A stretch of 64,000 bases of DNA from Falsirhodobacter flavus. Lineage in GTDB: Bacteria; Pseudomonadota; Alphaproteobacteria; Rhodobacterales; Rhodobacteraceae. The position numbers and the translations under genes were made by a program. The notes beneath the pieces were generated by a model. That model ran no database searches. It was not told the origin of the DNA and saw nothing but the letters and a program-made list of their open reading frames with translations. Shown here piece by piece: positions 17,140-26,893 of this stretch (position 1 is its first letter; every line of letters begins with the position of its first letter). Where the stretch lies: NCBI GenBank assembly GCA_029846755.1, contig JARWBI010000008.1:62001-126000 (forward strand). Direction: 5' to 3'.

Positions 17140-18473
17140 CTACATCCAGCCGGGCAGGACGAACAAAGCCCAGGCCAGCAGCGGTCCTGTCGCCACGACC
17201 AGCGCGCTATAGATCAGGAGCGTGCGGAAAAAGCGGTCCTTGTCCACGTTCTGCGCATTCGCCACGACCAGCGCGCCGTTGGTGGAAAAGGGCGACACGT
17301 CCACGATGGTGGAGGACACGGCCAGCGCCGCGATCATGCCGGGGGTGCCCACGTCGCCCGTCATCAGGAACGGCACTGCCAGCGGAATGGTCGCGCCCAG
17401 CACCCCGACCGAGGAGGCGAAGGCCGACACGATCCCGCTGATATAGCACAGCAGCAGCGCGACCAGCAGCGGCACCGCCAGCGATGCGACGCCGTTCGCG
17501 ACATAGTCGATGGCCCCCGCCTCCTCCAGCACGCCGACATAGGTGATGACGCCCGCGATCAGCAGCACGGTGGACCATGCAACCTTGTCAATGGCGCCCT
17601 TTTGCCCGCGCGGGCAGACCAGCGCCAGCACCACCGCGACGCACATCGCGACCAGCCCGACGTTCAGGCTGAACACCAGCGCCAGCACCGCCAGCGAGCC
17701 GAGGCCGATCATCGTCAGCGTCTGTTCCATGTCGGGCCGGCCAGAGGGTTGCACCTCGGCCAGCTCGCGTTCGCGGTAGTGCGGATCGGCTGCCTCGTGC
17801 CCGCCATGGCCACGGATATCCACCGACACGCCGGGGCCGAAGGCGCTGCCATTGCCGTTCGCGTCGATGCGCGCGCCGCGATGGCCGCCCAGGATGAAAA
17901 ATGCGATCGCCGCGATGGCAAGGTTGAAGATCAGGCTGGCAAGGAACAGCGACATCTCGTTCCCCGGAAGGCCCGCGCGTTCGACCACCTGATTGGTGAT
18001 GCCGCCATAGATGCTGATGGGGGAAAAGCCGCCGCCCTGCGCGCCGTGGATCACCATGATCCCCATCAGCAGCGGGTTGATCGCATATTGCATGGCAAAG
18101 CGAAGCGCGATGGGCGCGATGATCGCCACCGCCGCCGGGCTGACCGCCCCGATGGATGTCAGAAGCGCCGCCACCCTGAACATCCCCATGGGATCGCGGA
18201 AATCCGCCCCCGCACCGCGCGCACGCAGGCCTGCACCAGCCAGTCCACCGTGCCGTTGTTCTGCGCGATGCCGAACAGATATGTGATCCCGACCAGCGTG
18301 ACGAACAGATCGCCCGGAAAACCGCCAAGGATGTCGTTCGCGCTCATCCCGACAAAGATCGTGCCGATCAAGAAGGCGAAGGCAAAGCCCAGCGCCCCCA
18401 TGTTGATCGGCAGGGCGGTTGCGATGACGAACATCACCCCCAGGCCCAGTATGGTTGCCATCTGTGCGGACAT
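17140..18473 (-). pseudogene. matC: Malonate transporter matC, frameshifted
   Basis: The gene encodes a MatC-type dicarboxylate carrier (12-segment ion-transporter-like protein) but is read in two frames. The upstream frame gives the N-terminus (INMGALGFAFAFLIG, GFPGDLFVTLVGITYLFGIAQNNGT, RGRISAIPW) and then stops after a short wrong tail. The downstream frame resumes with MFRVAALLTSIGAVSPAAVAII, PLLMGIMVIHGAQGGGFSPIS and runs to the end. The break is at a run of four Cs on the plus strand (18184-18187); one extra base would restore the frame. It could be a true mutation, a phase-variable tract or a sequence error. The start follows GGGAGG. It is third in the matA-matB-matC operon. Confidence 0.85.
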
Positions 18474-18526
18474 GTATCCCTCCCTTTTGCCCCGGCCTCC
18501 CAACCGGTTTGCCCGCGGCTTTGTCG

Positions 18527-20032
18527 TTACGCGTAAAGCGCCGCGTGGGCCTTTCTCAGCTCGGCCTTCTGCACCTTGCCCATGACATTGCGGGGCAGGG
18601 CGTCGGCCAGGATGAATCGCTTCGGCTGCTTGAACCGCGCCAGTTTGTCCGACAGTGCGGAGCGCAGGGCGTCGGTGTCCAGATCCGCGCCGGGTTTGGG
18701 GACGATCACGGCGGTGACGCCCTCGCCCAGATCGGGGTGGGGCAGGCCGATCACGGCGCTTTCCAGGACGCCGGGAAGGGCGTCGATGATCTCCTCGATC
18801 TCCTTTGGATAGACGTTGTAGCCGCCCGAGATCACCAGATCCTTGTCGCGCCCGACGATGCGCAGATAGCCGTCGGCCTCGATCGTGCCCAGATCGCCGG
18901 TGATGAACCAGCCGTCCCGGAACTCGGCCGCGGTCTTTTCGGGCATATTCCAGTAGCCCTGGAAGACGTTCGGCCCCTTGACCTCGATCAGGCCGATCTC
19001 GCCCGTCGGAACCGCAGCGCCTGTCTCGCGGTCGGCAATGCGCACCGACACGCCCGGAAGACCCATGCCGACCGCGCCGGGGATGCGTTCGCCCTCATAG
19101 GGGTTCGAGGCGATCATCCCTGTTTCCGTCATGCCATAGCGTTCGAGGATCATATGGCCCGTGCGCTCCTGAAACGCGCGGTGATCCTCAGCCAGCAGCG
19201 GGGCCGAGCCGGAGACGAAAACGCGCATGTTCGCCGTCGCCTCGCGGGTCAGGTTCGGGGATTTCAGCAGGCGGGTGTAGAAGGTCGGCACCCCCATCAG
19301 CACGGTGCCGCGGTCCATCAGACCGATGATCTCCTCCGCGTCGAACTTCGTCAGGAGCACCATCGTCGCGCCCGAGACTACCGCCATGTTCACGGCCACG
19401 AACAGCCCGTGGATATGGAAGATCGGCAGCGCGTGGATCAGCCGGTCGTTCGCGTCGAACCGCCAGCATTCCAGAAGCGCCTCGGCGTTCGAGGCGAGGT
19501 TGCCATGCGTCAGCACCGCACCCTTGGACCGCCCCGTGGTGCCGGAGGTATAGAGGATCGAAGCCGGGTCATCCTTGCCGCGCGGCACGCTGTCCTCGCG
19601 CGGAATCGCCTTGGCGGCGCGGTCGGCCAGAGAGCCGTCGGCATTCGCGCCCAACGTTTCCACCGCCAGCGTGGCGGAGGCGCGGGCAGCGTGCGCCTTC
19701 ACCTGTGCCGGATCGCAGACGAACAGGCGCGGGGTGGCATCGCTGATAAAGTAGTCCAGCTCCGCCCCGGTATAGGCGGTGTTCAGCGGCAGATAGATCG
19801 CACCGACCTGAAGCGTGGCGAGGTAGAGCGCAATGGCCTCGGGCGATTTTTCGACCTGCACTGCGACGCGGTCGCCGACGGTGACACCCAGATCTCCCAG
19901 CACCGTCGCCATACGTTCAACCAGAACCAGCGTCTCAGCAAAGCTGATCGCAGGTTTGCCAGGTCGCTCGAACAAGGGTTTGCCCTGCATCACCTCGGCG
20001 GTTTGAGCGAACAGTTCATGTATGGTTTGCAT
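18527..20032 (-). CDS. matB: Malonyl-CoA synthetase MatB
   Basis: A 501-residue acyl-adenylate enzyme that converts malonate, ATP and CoA to malonyl-CoA, AMP and PPi. Domains run in order: a large N-terminal domain with the P-loop-like ILYTSGTTGRSKGAVLTHGN, the YGMTETGM motif, FITGDLG with the ribose-binding Asp, the hinge GRDKDLVISGGYNVYPKEIE, and a small C-terminal domain with the catalytic Lys in PRNVMGKVQKAEL. It lies ten bases after matA and before matC, the order of the Rhizobium mat operon. AMP made here could be recycled by the adenylate kinase encoded nearby. Confidence 0.95.
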   Translation of the reverse strand: MQTIHELFAQTAEVMQGKPLFERPGKPAISFAETLVLVERMATVLGDLGVTVGDRVAVQVEKSPEAIALYLATLQVGAIYLPLNTAYTGAELDYFISDATPRLFVCDPAQVKAHAARASATLAVETLGANADGSLADRAAKAIPREDSVPRGKDDPASILYTSGTTGRSKGAVLTHGNLASNAEALLECWRFDANDRLIHALPIFHIHGLFVAVNMAVVSGATMVLLTKFDAEEIIGLMDRGTVLMGVPTFYTRLLKSPNLTREATANMRVFVSGSAPLLAEDHRAFQERTGHMILERYGMTETGMIASNPYEGERIPGAVGMGLPGVSVRIADRETGAAVPTGEIGLIEVKGPNVFQGYWNMPEKTAAEFRDGWFITGDLGTIEADGYLRIVGRDKDLVISGGYNVYPKEIEEIIDALPGVLESAVIGLPHPDLGEGVTAVIVPKPGADLDTDALRSALSDKLARFKQPKRFILADALPRNVMGKVQKAELRKAHAALYA

Positions 20033-20042
20033 TTATTCCTCC

Positions 20043-21353
20043 CTAGTTTTGCAGAGCTTGGGCAAGCTGTTCGCCATGCGCGACGGCTCCATCGCGGACG
20101 AACGCTTCGTGGCGAGTCTCGATCTCGGCCAGTTCGTAAAGGTAGTTGATCATCAGACCGTGCGCGTTCTTCTGCGCAGATTGCGATAGGTCAGCGGGCC
20201 AATTTAGGCGATGCGCGCTGGCCCCGTTGCCGAGGTGAAAGCGCGCGACGGGATCGACGGGACCGTTCTTGTGCCGCTCCTTGACGATATAGCGGGCGGC
20301 GATGGCCTCCACCTCGGGGCGCAGGCGTTCAACCGCGCCCGCATCGTTGAGCCATTCACCTGAGTCCAGTGCCTTTGCCAGCGCGACGGACCGCGCATCG
20401 GTCTGCGCCGACAGCCAGCGGGCGAAGCCGGGCACGGGCGATAGGGTGACATAGGTGGAGATTTCCGGCAGTTCGGCCGACAACACGGCCGCGACCTGTT
20501 TGATCAGAAAGTTGCCGAAAGACACGCCTTTTAGGCCGGCAAGGCTGTTGTTGATGGAATAGAAGACCGCCGTATTCGCGAGCGCCTTTTCGCGCCGCTC
20601 CGGCTCGGTCAGGATGGGAGCGATGGCGTCGGGCATGCCGCGCACCAGCGCGACCTCAACGAAGATCAGCGGCTCGTCGCCCGTGGCAGGGTGGAAGAAA
20701 GCGTAGAGGCGACGGTCATTCTCTGAAAGACGGCGCTTCAGATCACCCCAGCCGTCCATGCGGTGCACGCTTTCATAGGCCATGATCTTTTCCAGGATCG
20801 CGGCCGAGGTGCTCCAATCGATCCGCCGCAGGGTCAGGAAGCCCCGGTTGAACCAAGACGCAAGCAGGTGAGCGAAGTCTTCGTCGATCGGCGCAAGGCT
20901 CGGGTCCTTGCGGATTGCGGCCAGAAGATCCTCGCGCATCTGAACAAGCTGCCGCGTTGCACCGGGGGCAAGGTTCATCCGCCGCAACAACGTCTGGCGA
21001 GCGGGTTCGACAACCCGGAATAGGTCTGCCACCTTTGCCGCATCGGGGCTTGCATCCCACGCGGCATAGGCGGCGCGGATCGCGTCCCCATCGACGCCGT
21101 AGTTATCGCGCAACAGCTCGAAAAACCGTTGGCGATCGGCGTCGTCCAGTTCGGAATAGGCGGTCAGTGCCTGCTCGGCTACCGCCACCCGTGAGGCATC
21201 TCCGATCCGCCCCATCAACACTGAGGATGCAACCGTTACCCGCTCCAATGCAGGGCGGGCCAGCGCGCGCAACGCCTCGGCCTCGCCCCCGCGTTTCCGC
21301 CGTGTGATCGCTTCCACGAAGTCTGTAAGAAAGCTCAACCGCTGCTTGGCCAT
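20043..21353 (-). CDS. matA: Malonyl-CoA decarboxylase MatA
   Basis: A 436-residue enzyme that decarboxylates malonyl-CoA to acetyl-CoA. It has the N-terminal helical domain and C-terminal acetyltransferase-like catalytic domain of the family. The likely catalytic pair is visible: Ser305 in YVTLSPVPGF and His373 in ARFHLGNGA. The ATG was placed where GGAGGGG precedes it by five bases; the frame extends 107 codons further upstream over the matR promoter but without support. It is the first gene of matA-matB-matC, divergent from matR. With MatB it turns imported malonate into acetyl-CoA. Confidence 0.95.
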   Translation of the reverse strand: MAKQRLSFLTDFVEAITRRKRGGEAEALRALARPALERVTVASSVLMGRIGDASRVAVAEQALTAYSELDDADRQRFFELLRDNYGVDGDAIRAAYAAWDASPDAAKVADLFRVVEPARQTLLRRMNLAPGATRQLVQMREDLLAAIRKDPSLAPIDEDFAHLLASWFNRGFLTLRRIDWSTSAAILEKIMAYESVHRMDGWGDLKRRLSENDRRLYAFFHPATGDEPLIFVEVALVRGMPDAIAPILTEPERREKALANTAVFYSINNSLAGLKGVSFGNFLIKQVAAVLSAELPEISTYVTLSPVPGFARWLSAQTDARSVALAKALDSGEWLNDAGAVERLRPEVEAIAARYIVKERHKNGPVDPVARFHLGNGASAHRLNWPADLSQSAQKNAHGLMINYLYELAEIETRHEAFVRDGAVAHGEQLAQALQN

Positions 21354-21393
21354 GATTCCCCTCCAAAGGAGTTGTATTCTCGGACAGTGGTGA

Positions 21394-21404
21394 TGTATAT
21401 AACA
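21394..21404. promoter_or_regulatory. Candidate MatR operator
   Basis: TGTATATAACA has inverted TGT/ACA arms around an AT core and lies between the divergent matA and matR genes, about 40 bases from the matA start and 66 from the matR start. The form resembles GntR-family sites; it also overlaps a possible matA -10 (TATA on the minus strand). Confidence 0.35.
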
Positions 21405-21469
21405 GCCAAGGCGATGGACATTACAACCTCTTTCTGGTGCACTCGTCCAAAGGATCGAAAAGGTGGAAA

Positions 21470-22153
21470 ATGGCCGCTCCAACAGCACATCGCATTCGCC
21501 TCGCCCTTGAAAACGCGATCGTCGACGGCGTGTATCAGCCCGGTGCGCGGATCGATCCCGACCGGATCGCCGCCGAATACGACTGTTCCCGAACACCGGT
21601 GCGCGAGGCGTTGCAGGCACTGGAGGCGTCGGGGCTGGTGCAGGTGCAGCCCAAGCGCGGCACCTTCGTGACAACCCTTGGCATCACCGATCTGATGCAC
21701 CGGTTCGAACTGATGGCCGAAATGGAGGCGCTCTGTGCCCGTCTTGCCTGCCGCCGGGCGGACGCCGCCGACCACGCCCGCATCGCGCAAAGCATGACCG
21801 CCTGTGAACTCGCTGCCAAGGCCGAAGATAGCGACCGTTATTATGCTGAGAATACGCTGTTCCATCAGGCAATCTATCACGCCGCCCACAACCCGTTTCT
21901 TGAAGATGAGGCGTTGCGTCTTCAGGCAATTCTGCAGCCCTACCGCCGCCGGCAGTTGCAGGCAAAGGGGCGACTGGCGCGGTCGCTTCAAGAGCATCGC
22001 ATCATCGCTCAGGCAATCCGCGACGGCGATGCCGCAGCTGCGTCAGTCGCGACGACAGAACATGTGCTGGTGCAGGGCGAGCGCTTTCGCGATCTCGTCG
22101 CACTACTGGACAGCTTTGGGCGGCACAACAATGAGCTGACCTCGGGAAAATAA
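21470..22153 (+). CDS. matR: GntR-family malonate regulator MatR
   Basis: A 227-residue FCD-type GntR regulator. The winged helix ([29 protein letters not shown]) spans about residues 8-75 and the ligand domain follows, with HxxxYHAAHN and a C-terminal His block. It is divergent from matA, as matR is in Rhizobium, and should control malonate uptake and conversion with malonate as effector. The ATG follows AAAGGTGG; an upstream ATG 11 codons earlier is less likely. The adenylate kinase gene starts 38 bases after its stop. Confidence 0.88.
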   Translation: MAAPTAHRIRLALENAIVDGVYQPGARIDPDRIAAEYDCSRTPVREALQALEASGLVQVQPKRGTFVTTLGITDLMHRFELMAEMEALCARLACRRADAADHARIAQSMTACELAAKAEDSDRYYAENTLFHQAIYHAAHNPFLEDEALRLQAILQPYRRRQLQAKGRLARSLQEHRIIAQAIRDGDAAAASVATTEHVLVQGERFRDLVALLDSFGRHNNELTSGK

Positions 22154-22191
22154 AATGCCGTCGGGAGGCCGCGGCAAGGGAGAGAAATGCG

Positions 22192-22860
22192 ATGACGACC
22201 AACATCATCCTGCTGGGCCCTCCGGGTGCCGGTAAGGGAACGCAGGCCCGCAAACTCACAGAGGATCGCGGACTGGTGCAGCTTTCCACCGGCGATATGC
22301 TGCGCGAGGCCCGCAAATCCTCGACAGAGACCGGCAAGCGTGTGGCCGAGGTCATGGACCGGGGGGAGCTTGTAACCGATGAGATCGTGATCGACCTCAT
22401 CCGAGAGAGGATACAGGCTGGCGGCTCGGGATTCATCTTCGATGGCTTTCCGCGCACCTTGGTTCAAGCCGACGCCCTACGCGAGCTGATGGAAGAGCAA
22501 GGCCAGACGATCGCCGCCGTAATCGAGATGAGCGTGGACGACGACCAGCTGGTCAAGCGGATCTCGGGCCGCTTCACCTGCGGCGGCTGCGGGGAGGTGT
22601 ATCACGACACTTCGCGGCCGACGCAGGTCTCAGGCTCTTGTGATGACTGTGGGTCGGAACAGCTCTTGAGGCGGCCCGACGACAACGCGGAAAGTCTAAG
22701 GACGCGGCTGATGGAGTATTACAAGAAGACTTCACCGTTGGTTGGGTATTTCTGGCGCGAAGGAAAGCTGCACCGGGTCAACGGACTACAATCCATTGGA
22801 AATGTCTCTGCAGACGTGAACCGATTGATGGAAGGTCTGTCGGAGCGCGAAGCTCTGTAA
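22192..22860 (+). CDS. adk: Adenylate kinase, long zinc-binding form
   Basis: A 222-residue kinase catalysing ATP + AMP = 2 ADP. The P-loop GPPGAGKGT, the AMP-binding [15 protein letters not shown] and the LID domain are present. The LID holds four Cys (130, 133, 150, 153), the structural zinc site of long adenylate kinases. The housekeeping adk of this bacterial group usually lies in the ribosomal protein operon, so this is probably a second copy; that cannot be checked here. It is co-directional with matR. MatB generates AMP, which gives a plausible reason for the placement. The ribosome binding site is GGGAG. Confidence 0.95.
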   Translation: MTTNIILLGPPGAGKGTQARKLTEDRGLVQLSTGDMLREARKSSTETGKRVAEVMDRGELVTDEIVIDLIRERIQAGGSGFIFDGFPRTLVQADALRELMEEQGQTIAAVIEMSVDDDQLVKRISGRFTCGGCGEVYHDTSRPTQVSGSCDDCGSEQLLRRPDDNAESLRTRLMEYYKKTSPLVGYFWREGKLHRVNGLQSIGNVSADVNRLMEGLSEREAL

Positions 22861-22978
22861 TTCCACAAGCTAGCCCACCATACTACGCCGATGACCCGTG
22901 CGGCAGGAGCAAAGCTTTCTAATCACTATACGTTACTGAACAGAGCGTAGGCAGCGGGACCTCTCATGAAGCGGTGGC

Positions 22979-23001
22979 CCGGGCGTTAAGAAGGCGCCCG
23001 G
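22979..23001. terminator. Candidate hairpin terminator between convergent genes
   Basis: A 7-bp GC-rich stem CCGGGCG / CGCCCGG with a nine-base loop lies between the ends of adk and the second GntR regulator. There is no T-run, so its strength is uncertain. Confidence 0.4.
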
Positions 23002-23029
23002 CCGCCCGCTGGTGTCAACAGCCGTGCGA

Positions 23030-23779
23030 TCACCGCTGAACATCGGCCCGCTTCGCCCGCCGTTTCGGTTGGGCGGAGCCGTCGTCGCCCATCGTCTCCA
23101 GCCGCCGTTCGCGCGCGCCCGCAATGTGGCGGCGCATCATCATCTCGGCCATGTCGGGGTCCTTGTCCTCAAGCGCGCCGAGGATGCGCCTGTGCTCCAG
23201 AAGGGCGCGTTTGCGGTAATCGGTGTTGCGATACTTGCTGCGGTAGAGACGAAGGAGCGGATAGAGCTCGTGACACAGCAGCCGGATCAAGAACGGGTTG
23301 TTGCTCCGCTGCGCAATCAGGAAATGGAAGTCCCGGTCCACCGATGAGAGCCCCGTCTGACGTTCCGGTGCCGTGCCTAAAATCCGCGCTTCGTGCAGAT
23401 CCACCATGCTTTGGAGCGTCATCAGATCTTCTGCGGTGCAGTTGAGTGCCGCCTCGCGCGCGGCCAGACTCTCGAGCATCTCTCTTACCTTAAACAGTTC
23501 CGACAGGCTTGCTGGTGTCGCCTCGGCCACGCGTGATCCATGATTTGCGGACCGGGTGATCAGATGGCGTTCCTGCAGACGATGCAAGGCTTCGCGCAGG
23601 GGACCGCGGCTTACAGAATATTTCTGCGCCAGCAAGGGCTCGCTGATCTTGGATCCCGGCGCGAGTTCGCCCTGCAGGATCGCTTCGAACAGCTGGTGAA
23701 ACAGGCGCTCGGCCAAGGTGCCACCGGCCGGAGCTACTCCCGGTGTAGTAACGATCGGCGCATCATCAGAGAGCTCCAA
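23030..23779 (-). CDS. FCD-type GntR regulator (copy 2)
   Basis: A 249-residue regulator, closely similar to the one at 10324-11040 across both the winged helix (SRGPLREALHRLQERHLITRSANHGSRV) and the FCD domain, but with a basic C-terminal tail (PKRRAKRADVQR). The start is a TTG with AAGGA about nine bases upstream; no in-frame ATG exists near it, which may limit expression. It is divergent from a five-gene ABC/lyase/RraA operon. The near-identical DNA-reading region and the repeated half-sites argue that both regulators bind the same operators. Confidence 0.9.
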   Translation of the reverse strand: MELSDDAPIVTTPGVAPAGGTLAERLFHQLFEAILQGELAPGSKISEPLLAQKYSVSRGPLREALHRLQERHLITRSANHGSRVAEATPASLSELFKVREMLESLAAREAALNCTAEDLMTLQSMVDLHEARILGTAPERQTGLSSVDRDFHFLIAQRSNNPFLIRLLCHELYPLLRLYRSKYRNTDYRKRALLEHRRILGALEDKDPDMAEMMMRRHIAGARERRLETMGDDGSAQPKRRAKRADVQR

Positions 23780-23859
23780 ATTGTTGATCCTTCATGCTTA
23801 TGTAGCGGCCCGCGGTAAGGTTACCCCAATGCACTGAGCATCCTCAATACCTCGAGGTG

Positions 23860-23941
23860 TGTCAACAGAAACGGCGTTAGATTCGGATAAAGGCGAGTAA
23901 TCGTAAAATCTGTTGACAGAATCGCGCTGAGCATGAGTTTC
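23860..23941. promoter_or_regulatory. Divergent promoter/operator region, gntR copy 2 and ABC operon
   Basis: Inverted half-sites TGTCAACAGA (23860-23869) and TCTGTTGACA (23909-23918) face each other. The right one contains TTGACA, followed after 17 bases by AGTTTC, the same arrangement as upstream of tctB. The half-site centres are 51 bases apart here and 63 at the tctB locus. I infer that one or both GntR paralogues bind across the pair. Confidence 0.6.
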
Positions 23942-23967
23942 TAACTCTCGGGAGAAGGAGAAACATC

Positions 23968-25095
23968 ATGCGTTATTCGGTTGACCGGCGGTCGGTTCTG
24001 GCCGGTATGGGGGCTATCGGCGCAGGCCTGCTGGCGAGGGGCGCATGGGCGCAACCGGCGGCACCTGGATACCCTGCCGATTATGGGGCGATCATCGAGG
24101 GCTCTAAGGCCGAAGGCCGGCTCTTCATGTATTCCAACATGTCGGCCAAATCCTGGGTTGGCATCCAGGAAAGGTTCAGCGAGTTATATCCTTGGATCGA
24201 GGTGGAGATTCTGGAGCTGGACAGCTCGGAGCTGCTCGAGCGCTATCTGGCCGAAGAGGGCACCGGAGCGCCAACCTGCGATTTCCTGACCTCTGGCGCG
24301 CTGGAACGCTGGCATACGCTGATGGCACAGGATGAAGTGCTTCACTACGCCTCTCCAGAGGAGGGGAACTTCCCCGAATGGTCGCGCCCGCAGCCCGGCA
24401 TCTATACCATCGCTGTCGATCCGCTCGTCACAGCCTTCAACAAACTGATCCTACCGGAGGAGATGCGTCCGAAGTCGTTGACACATATGGCGGAACTGGC
24501 AACCGCCCATCCGGACGTATTCGATGGCAAGATTGCGGTCTTCGGCGCCGATGTCTCCACTGCCGGCTTCCTTGCTCATAAGGCTTATACTGACAAATAC
24601 GGCGATGCCGCATGGGAGACGTTGCGCGCGTTCGGGCCGATGACCAAGTCAGAAACCTCCGCCGGGGTTGTGGTGGAGAAAATCCTGACCGGCGAGTATG
24701 TCGCAGGATATTTCTTGCCCTCCGGCATTCCGTGGCAATCGTCGAAAGACCCGAGTCGAGAGGCCGTTATCGGCTGGGATTTCTGCCATGACGGGCAGGG
24801 GATGGCGATCCGCACCTCGGCCATTCCAAAGGCAGCCAAGAACGTCAACTGCGCCAAACTGTGGCTGGATGTAACCCTGTCCTTCGAGGGGCAGAAAGGT
24901 CTCGTCAAAGGTGCGCGGACGCCGTTACGGGCGGATGTAACCCAAGCCGATACGGGCGGGGAATGGACGCTTGAATCGGTGACAGAGGCTGTCGGCGCCG
25001 AAAACATCATGACGCCGACCTATGATCCCAAACTTTTCGCCGACAAGGATGCCTACATCGCCCGGTGGAAAGAAGCGTTCGGGCGTCCGGCATGA
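23968..25095 (+). CDS. ABC transporter periplasmic binding protein (iron/putrescine-type fold)
   Basis: A 375-residue extracellular binding protein. The N-terminus has a twin-arginine-like signal (DRRSVLAGMGAIGAGLLARGAWA), so export may be by Tat. The mature part begins with a YGAIIEGSKAEGRLFMYSNMS strand typical of Fe(III)- and small-organic-acid binding proteins of the SBP type-2 class, followed by two alpha/beta lobes. The binding site is AGGAGAAGGAG-like. The gene overlaps its permease by ATGA. The operon also encodes a lyase and an RraA aldolase, so an organic acid is a likelier ligand than iron. Confidence 0.88.
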   Translation: MRYSVDRRSVLAGMGAIGAGLLARGAWAQPAAPGYPADYGAIIEGSKAEGRLFMYSNMSAKSWVGIQERFSELYPWIEVEILELDSSELLERYLAEEGTGAPTCDFLTSGALERWHTLMAQDEVLHYASPEEGNFPEWSRPQPGIYTIAVDPLVTAFNKLILPEEMRPKSLTHMAELATAHPDVFDGKIAVFGADVSTAGFLAHKAYTDKYGDAAWETLRAFGPMTKSETSAGVVVEKILTGEYVAGYFLPSGIPWQSSKDPSREAVIGWDFCHDGQGMAIRTSAIPKAAKNVNCAKLWLDVTLSFEGQKGLVKGARTPLRADVTQADTGGEWTLESVTEAVGAENIMTPTYDPKLFADKDAYIARWKEAFGRPA

Positions 25096-26852
25096 GCGTC
25101 GAAACGACGGACGCGCACCTGCGGGTTGCGGAACGGCCTCGTTTCGCCCCGCGCGGATCACTGACGGCGGGCGCGGTGCAATGGGGGGTGTTGATTGCAA
25201 CCATTTTCCTGGTCTTCGCGCCGCTGCTGCCGATCATTTATCAATCTTTTCTGGACAAGCCGCTCTATAACGAGGCGGCGCAACTGACGGCGGCGAATTA
25301 CACCAATCTCGTCCGGGATGCCGAACTCGGCGGCGTGCTGTTCAATACCTTCATCTTCGCGACGATCACCACCGTGCTCGCCCAGGCGTTCGGCGCGATC
25401 TTCGCGATCCTGATCGGGCGCACTAACATGCCGGGCCGGGGCTTCTTTAACAGCTTCATGCTGGTGCCGCTGGTGGTTTCCACGATGGTTCTGGCCTTCG
25501 GCTGGTCTTTGACCTATGGCCCGTCGGGATTTGCAACGCTGTTCCTCAAGGACATCCTCGGCTTTGCCCCTTGGAATGTGAACACGCTGATCGGAATGTC
25601 TGTGGTCTCGGCGACCACGCAGATGCCTCTGTCCTTTCTCTACTGCATGGCCGCGGTGGTGATGATCGACCCGGCGTTGGAGGATGCGGCGCGCAGCTGT
25701 GGTGCAAAGCCCTTGCGCATCTTCATCCGCGTGACCGTGCCGTTGATGTTTCCGTCTCTGGTATTTGGGACGGTGTTGAATTTCACCTCGTCGCTGGATG
25801 CACTCAGCATTCCAATCATCTTCGGCGAAGCGCAGGGCATCCGGCTGTTCATGTCCTTTCTCTACATGAAGGGTCTTGGCCCGATGGTGGAGCCCGATTA
25901 CGGCCTGATCGCCACCGCATCGCTTTTACTGCTCGGTCTCGTGGCGCTGCTTGTCTATGTCCAGACAAGGATTCTGCGGAACGAGCGGCGCTATACCACC
26001 ATCGGCGGCAAAGCCAGCCACACGCGCAGCTTCGATCTGGGGCGGCTGCGCTGGCCGGCCTTCATGCTGGTCGCGGGCTATGTGGTGTTCTTCATCCTTT
26101 TACCGATCGGTATTCTCGTTCTTAGGGCATTCACCAGCTTTCTCAGCCCGCTGGTGCCGTTCTGGAAGGTGATGACGCTTCAAAACTTTGCCGCCATCTT
26201 CGACTCGGCAACCTTCGTGCGGCCCATCATCAATACGATCAACATCTCGTTTTTCGGGGGGATCGTGGCGACGCTATTCGTAGCACTGATCGCCATCGTT
26301 TCGCACCGCTCCGACTTTCGCTTCGCGAACCAGCTGAAATACATCGCGATGGTGCCGCGCGCGATACCGGGATTGATCGCGGGAATCGGGGTGTTCTACG
26401 CGGTGGTGTTCTTTCCGCCGCTCGGGGCGCTCAGCGGAACGATCTTCCTCATGATCTTCGCTTACTCAGCGCAGGCGATCCCCAAGGCCTATGGTGCCAT
26501 TGCGCCTTCGCTTTTGCAGATCGGGCCCGACCTTGACCGCGCAGCGCGGGTGATGGGGTCGGATTGGTGGGGAGCGACGCGGGGTATTATCCTGCCGCTG
26601 CTCCTGCCAGGACTTCTCGCATCCTTTTCACTGCTCTTCATCTCCTTCTTCAAAGAATACGCCATTGCGATGTTCCTCGTCACACCAGGAACCGAGGTGA
26701 TCGGCACGCGCCTGTTTCAGAGTTGGATGCAGGGAGAGATGGGACAGGTCGCGGCACTTGCGAGCGTCCAGATCGTCCTGACTGTCTTCTTCGTCGGCAT
26801 GCTTCGGCTGGCCACGCGGCTCGGCAAGCGCGCTTCGGTCATGGCCCGATAG
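25092..26852 (+). CDS. ABC transporter permease, two fused membrane domains
   Basis: A 586-residue permease with about 12 membrane segments in two homologous halves, the FbpB-like fused form. Each half carries an EAA-type loop: EDAARSCGAKPLRIFIRVTVPLMFPSL in the first and DRAARVMGSDWWGATRGIILPLLLPGL in the second, which contact the ATPase. The start lies within the stop of the binding-protein gene. The ATPase is not adjacent but is encoded at the end of the same operon after the lyase and RraA genes. Confidence 0.93.
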   Translation: MSVETTDAHLRVAERPRFAPRGSLTAGAVQWGVLIATIFLVFAPLLPIIYQSFLDKPLYNEAAQLTAANYTNLVRDAELGGVLFNTFIFATITTVLAQAFGAIFAILIGRTNMPGRGFFNSFMLVPLVVSTMVLAFGWSLTYGPSGFATLFLKDILGFAPWNVNTLIGMSVVSATTQMPLSFLYCMAAVVMIDPALEDAARSCGAKPLRIFIRVTVPLMFPSLVFGTVLNFTSSLDALSIPIIFGEAQGIRLFMSFLYMKGLGPMVEPDYGLIATASLLLLGLVALLVYVQTRILRNERRYTTIGGKASHTRSFDLGRLRWPAFMLVAGYVVFFILLPIGILVLRAFTSFLSPLVPFWKVMTLQNFAAIFDSATFVRPIINTINISFFGGIVATLFVALIAIVSHRSDFRFANQLKYIAMVPRAIPGLIAGIGVFYAVVFFPPLGALSGTIFLMIFAYSAQAIPKAYGAIAPSLLQIGPDLDRAARVMGSDWWGATRGIILPLLLPGLLASFSLLFISFFKEYAIAMFLVTPGTEVIGTRLFQSWMQGEMGQVAALASVQIVLTVFFVGMLRLATRLGKRASVMAR

Positions 26853-26893
26853 CGTCCAACATCGCCCAACATATCGAATATCAGGAGAATAAA

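Noticed and set aside
18455-20149. A 564-codon plus-strand frame opposite matB
   Set aside because: It mirrors the codon pattern of matB and has no recognisable domain.
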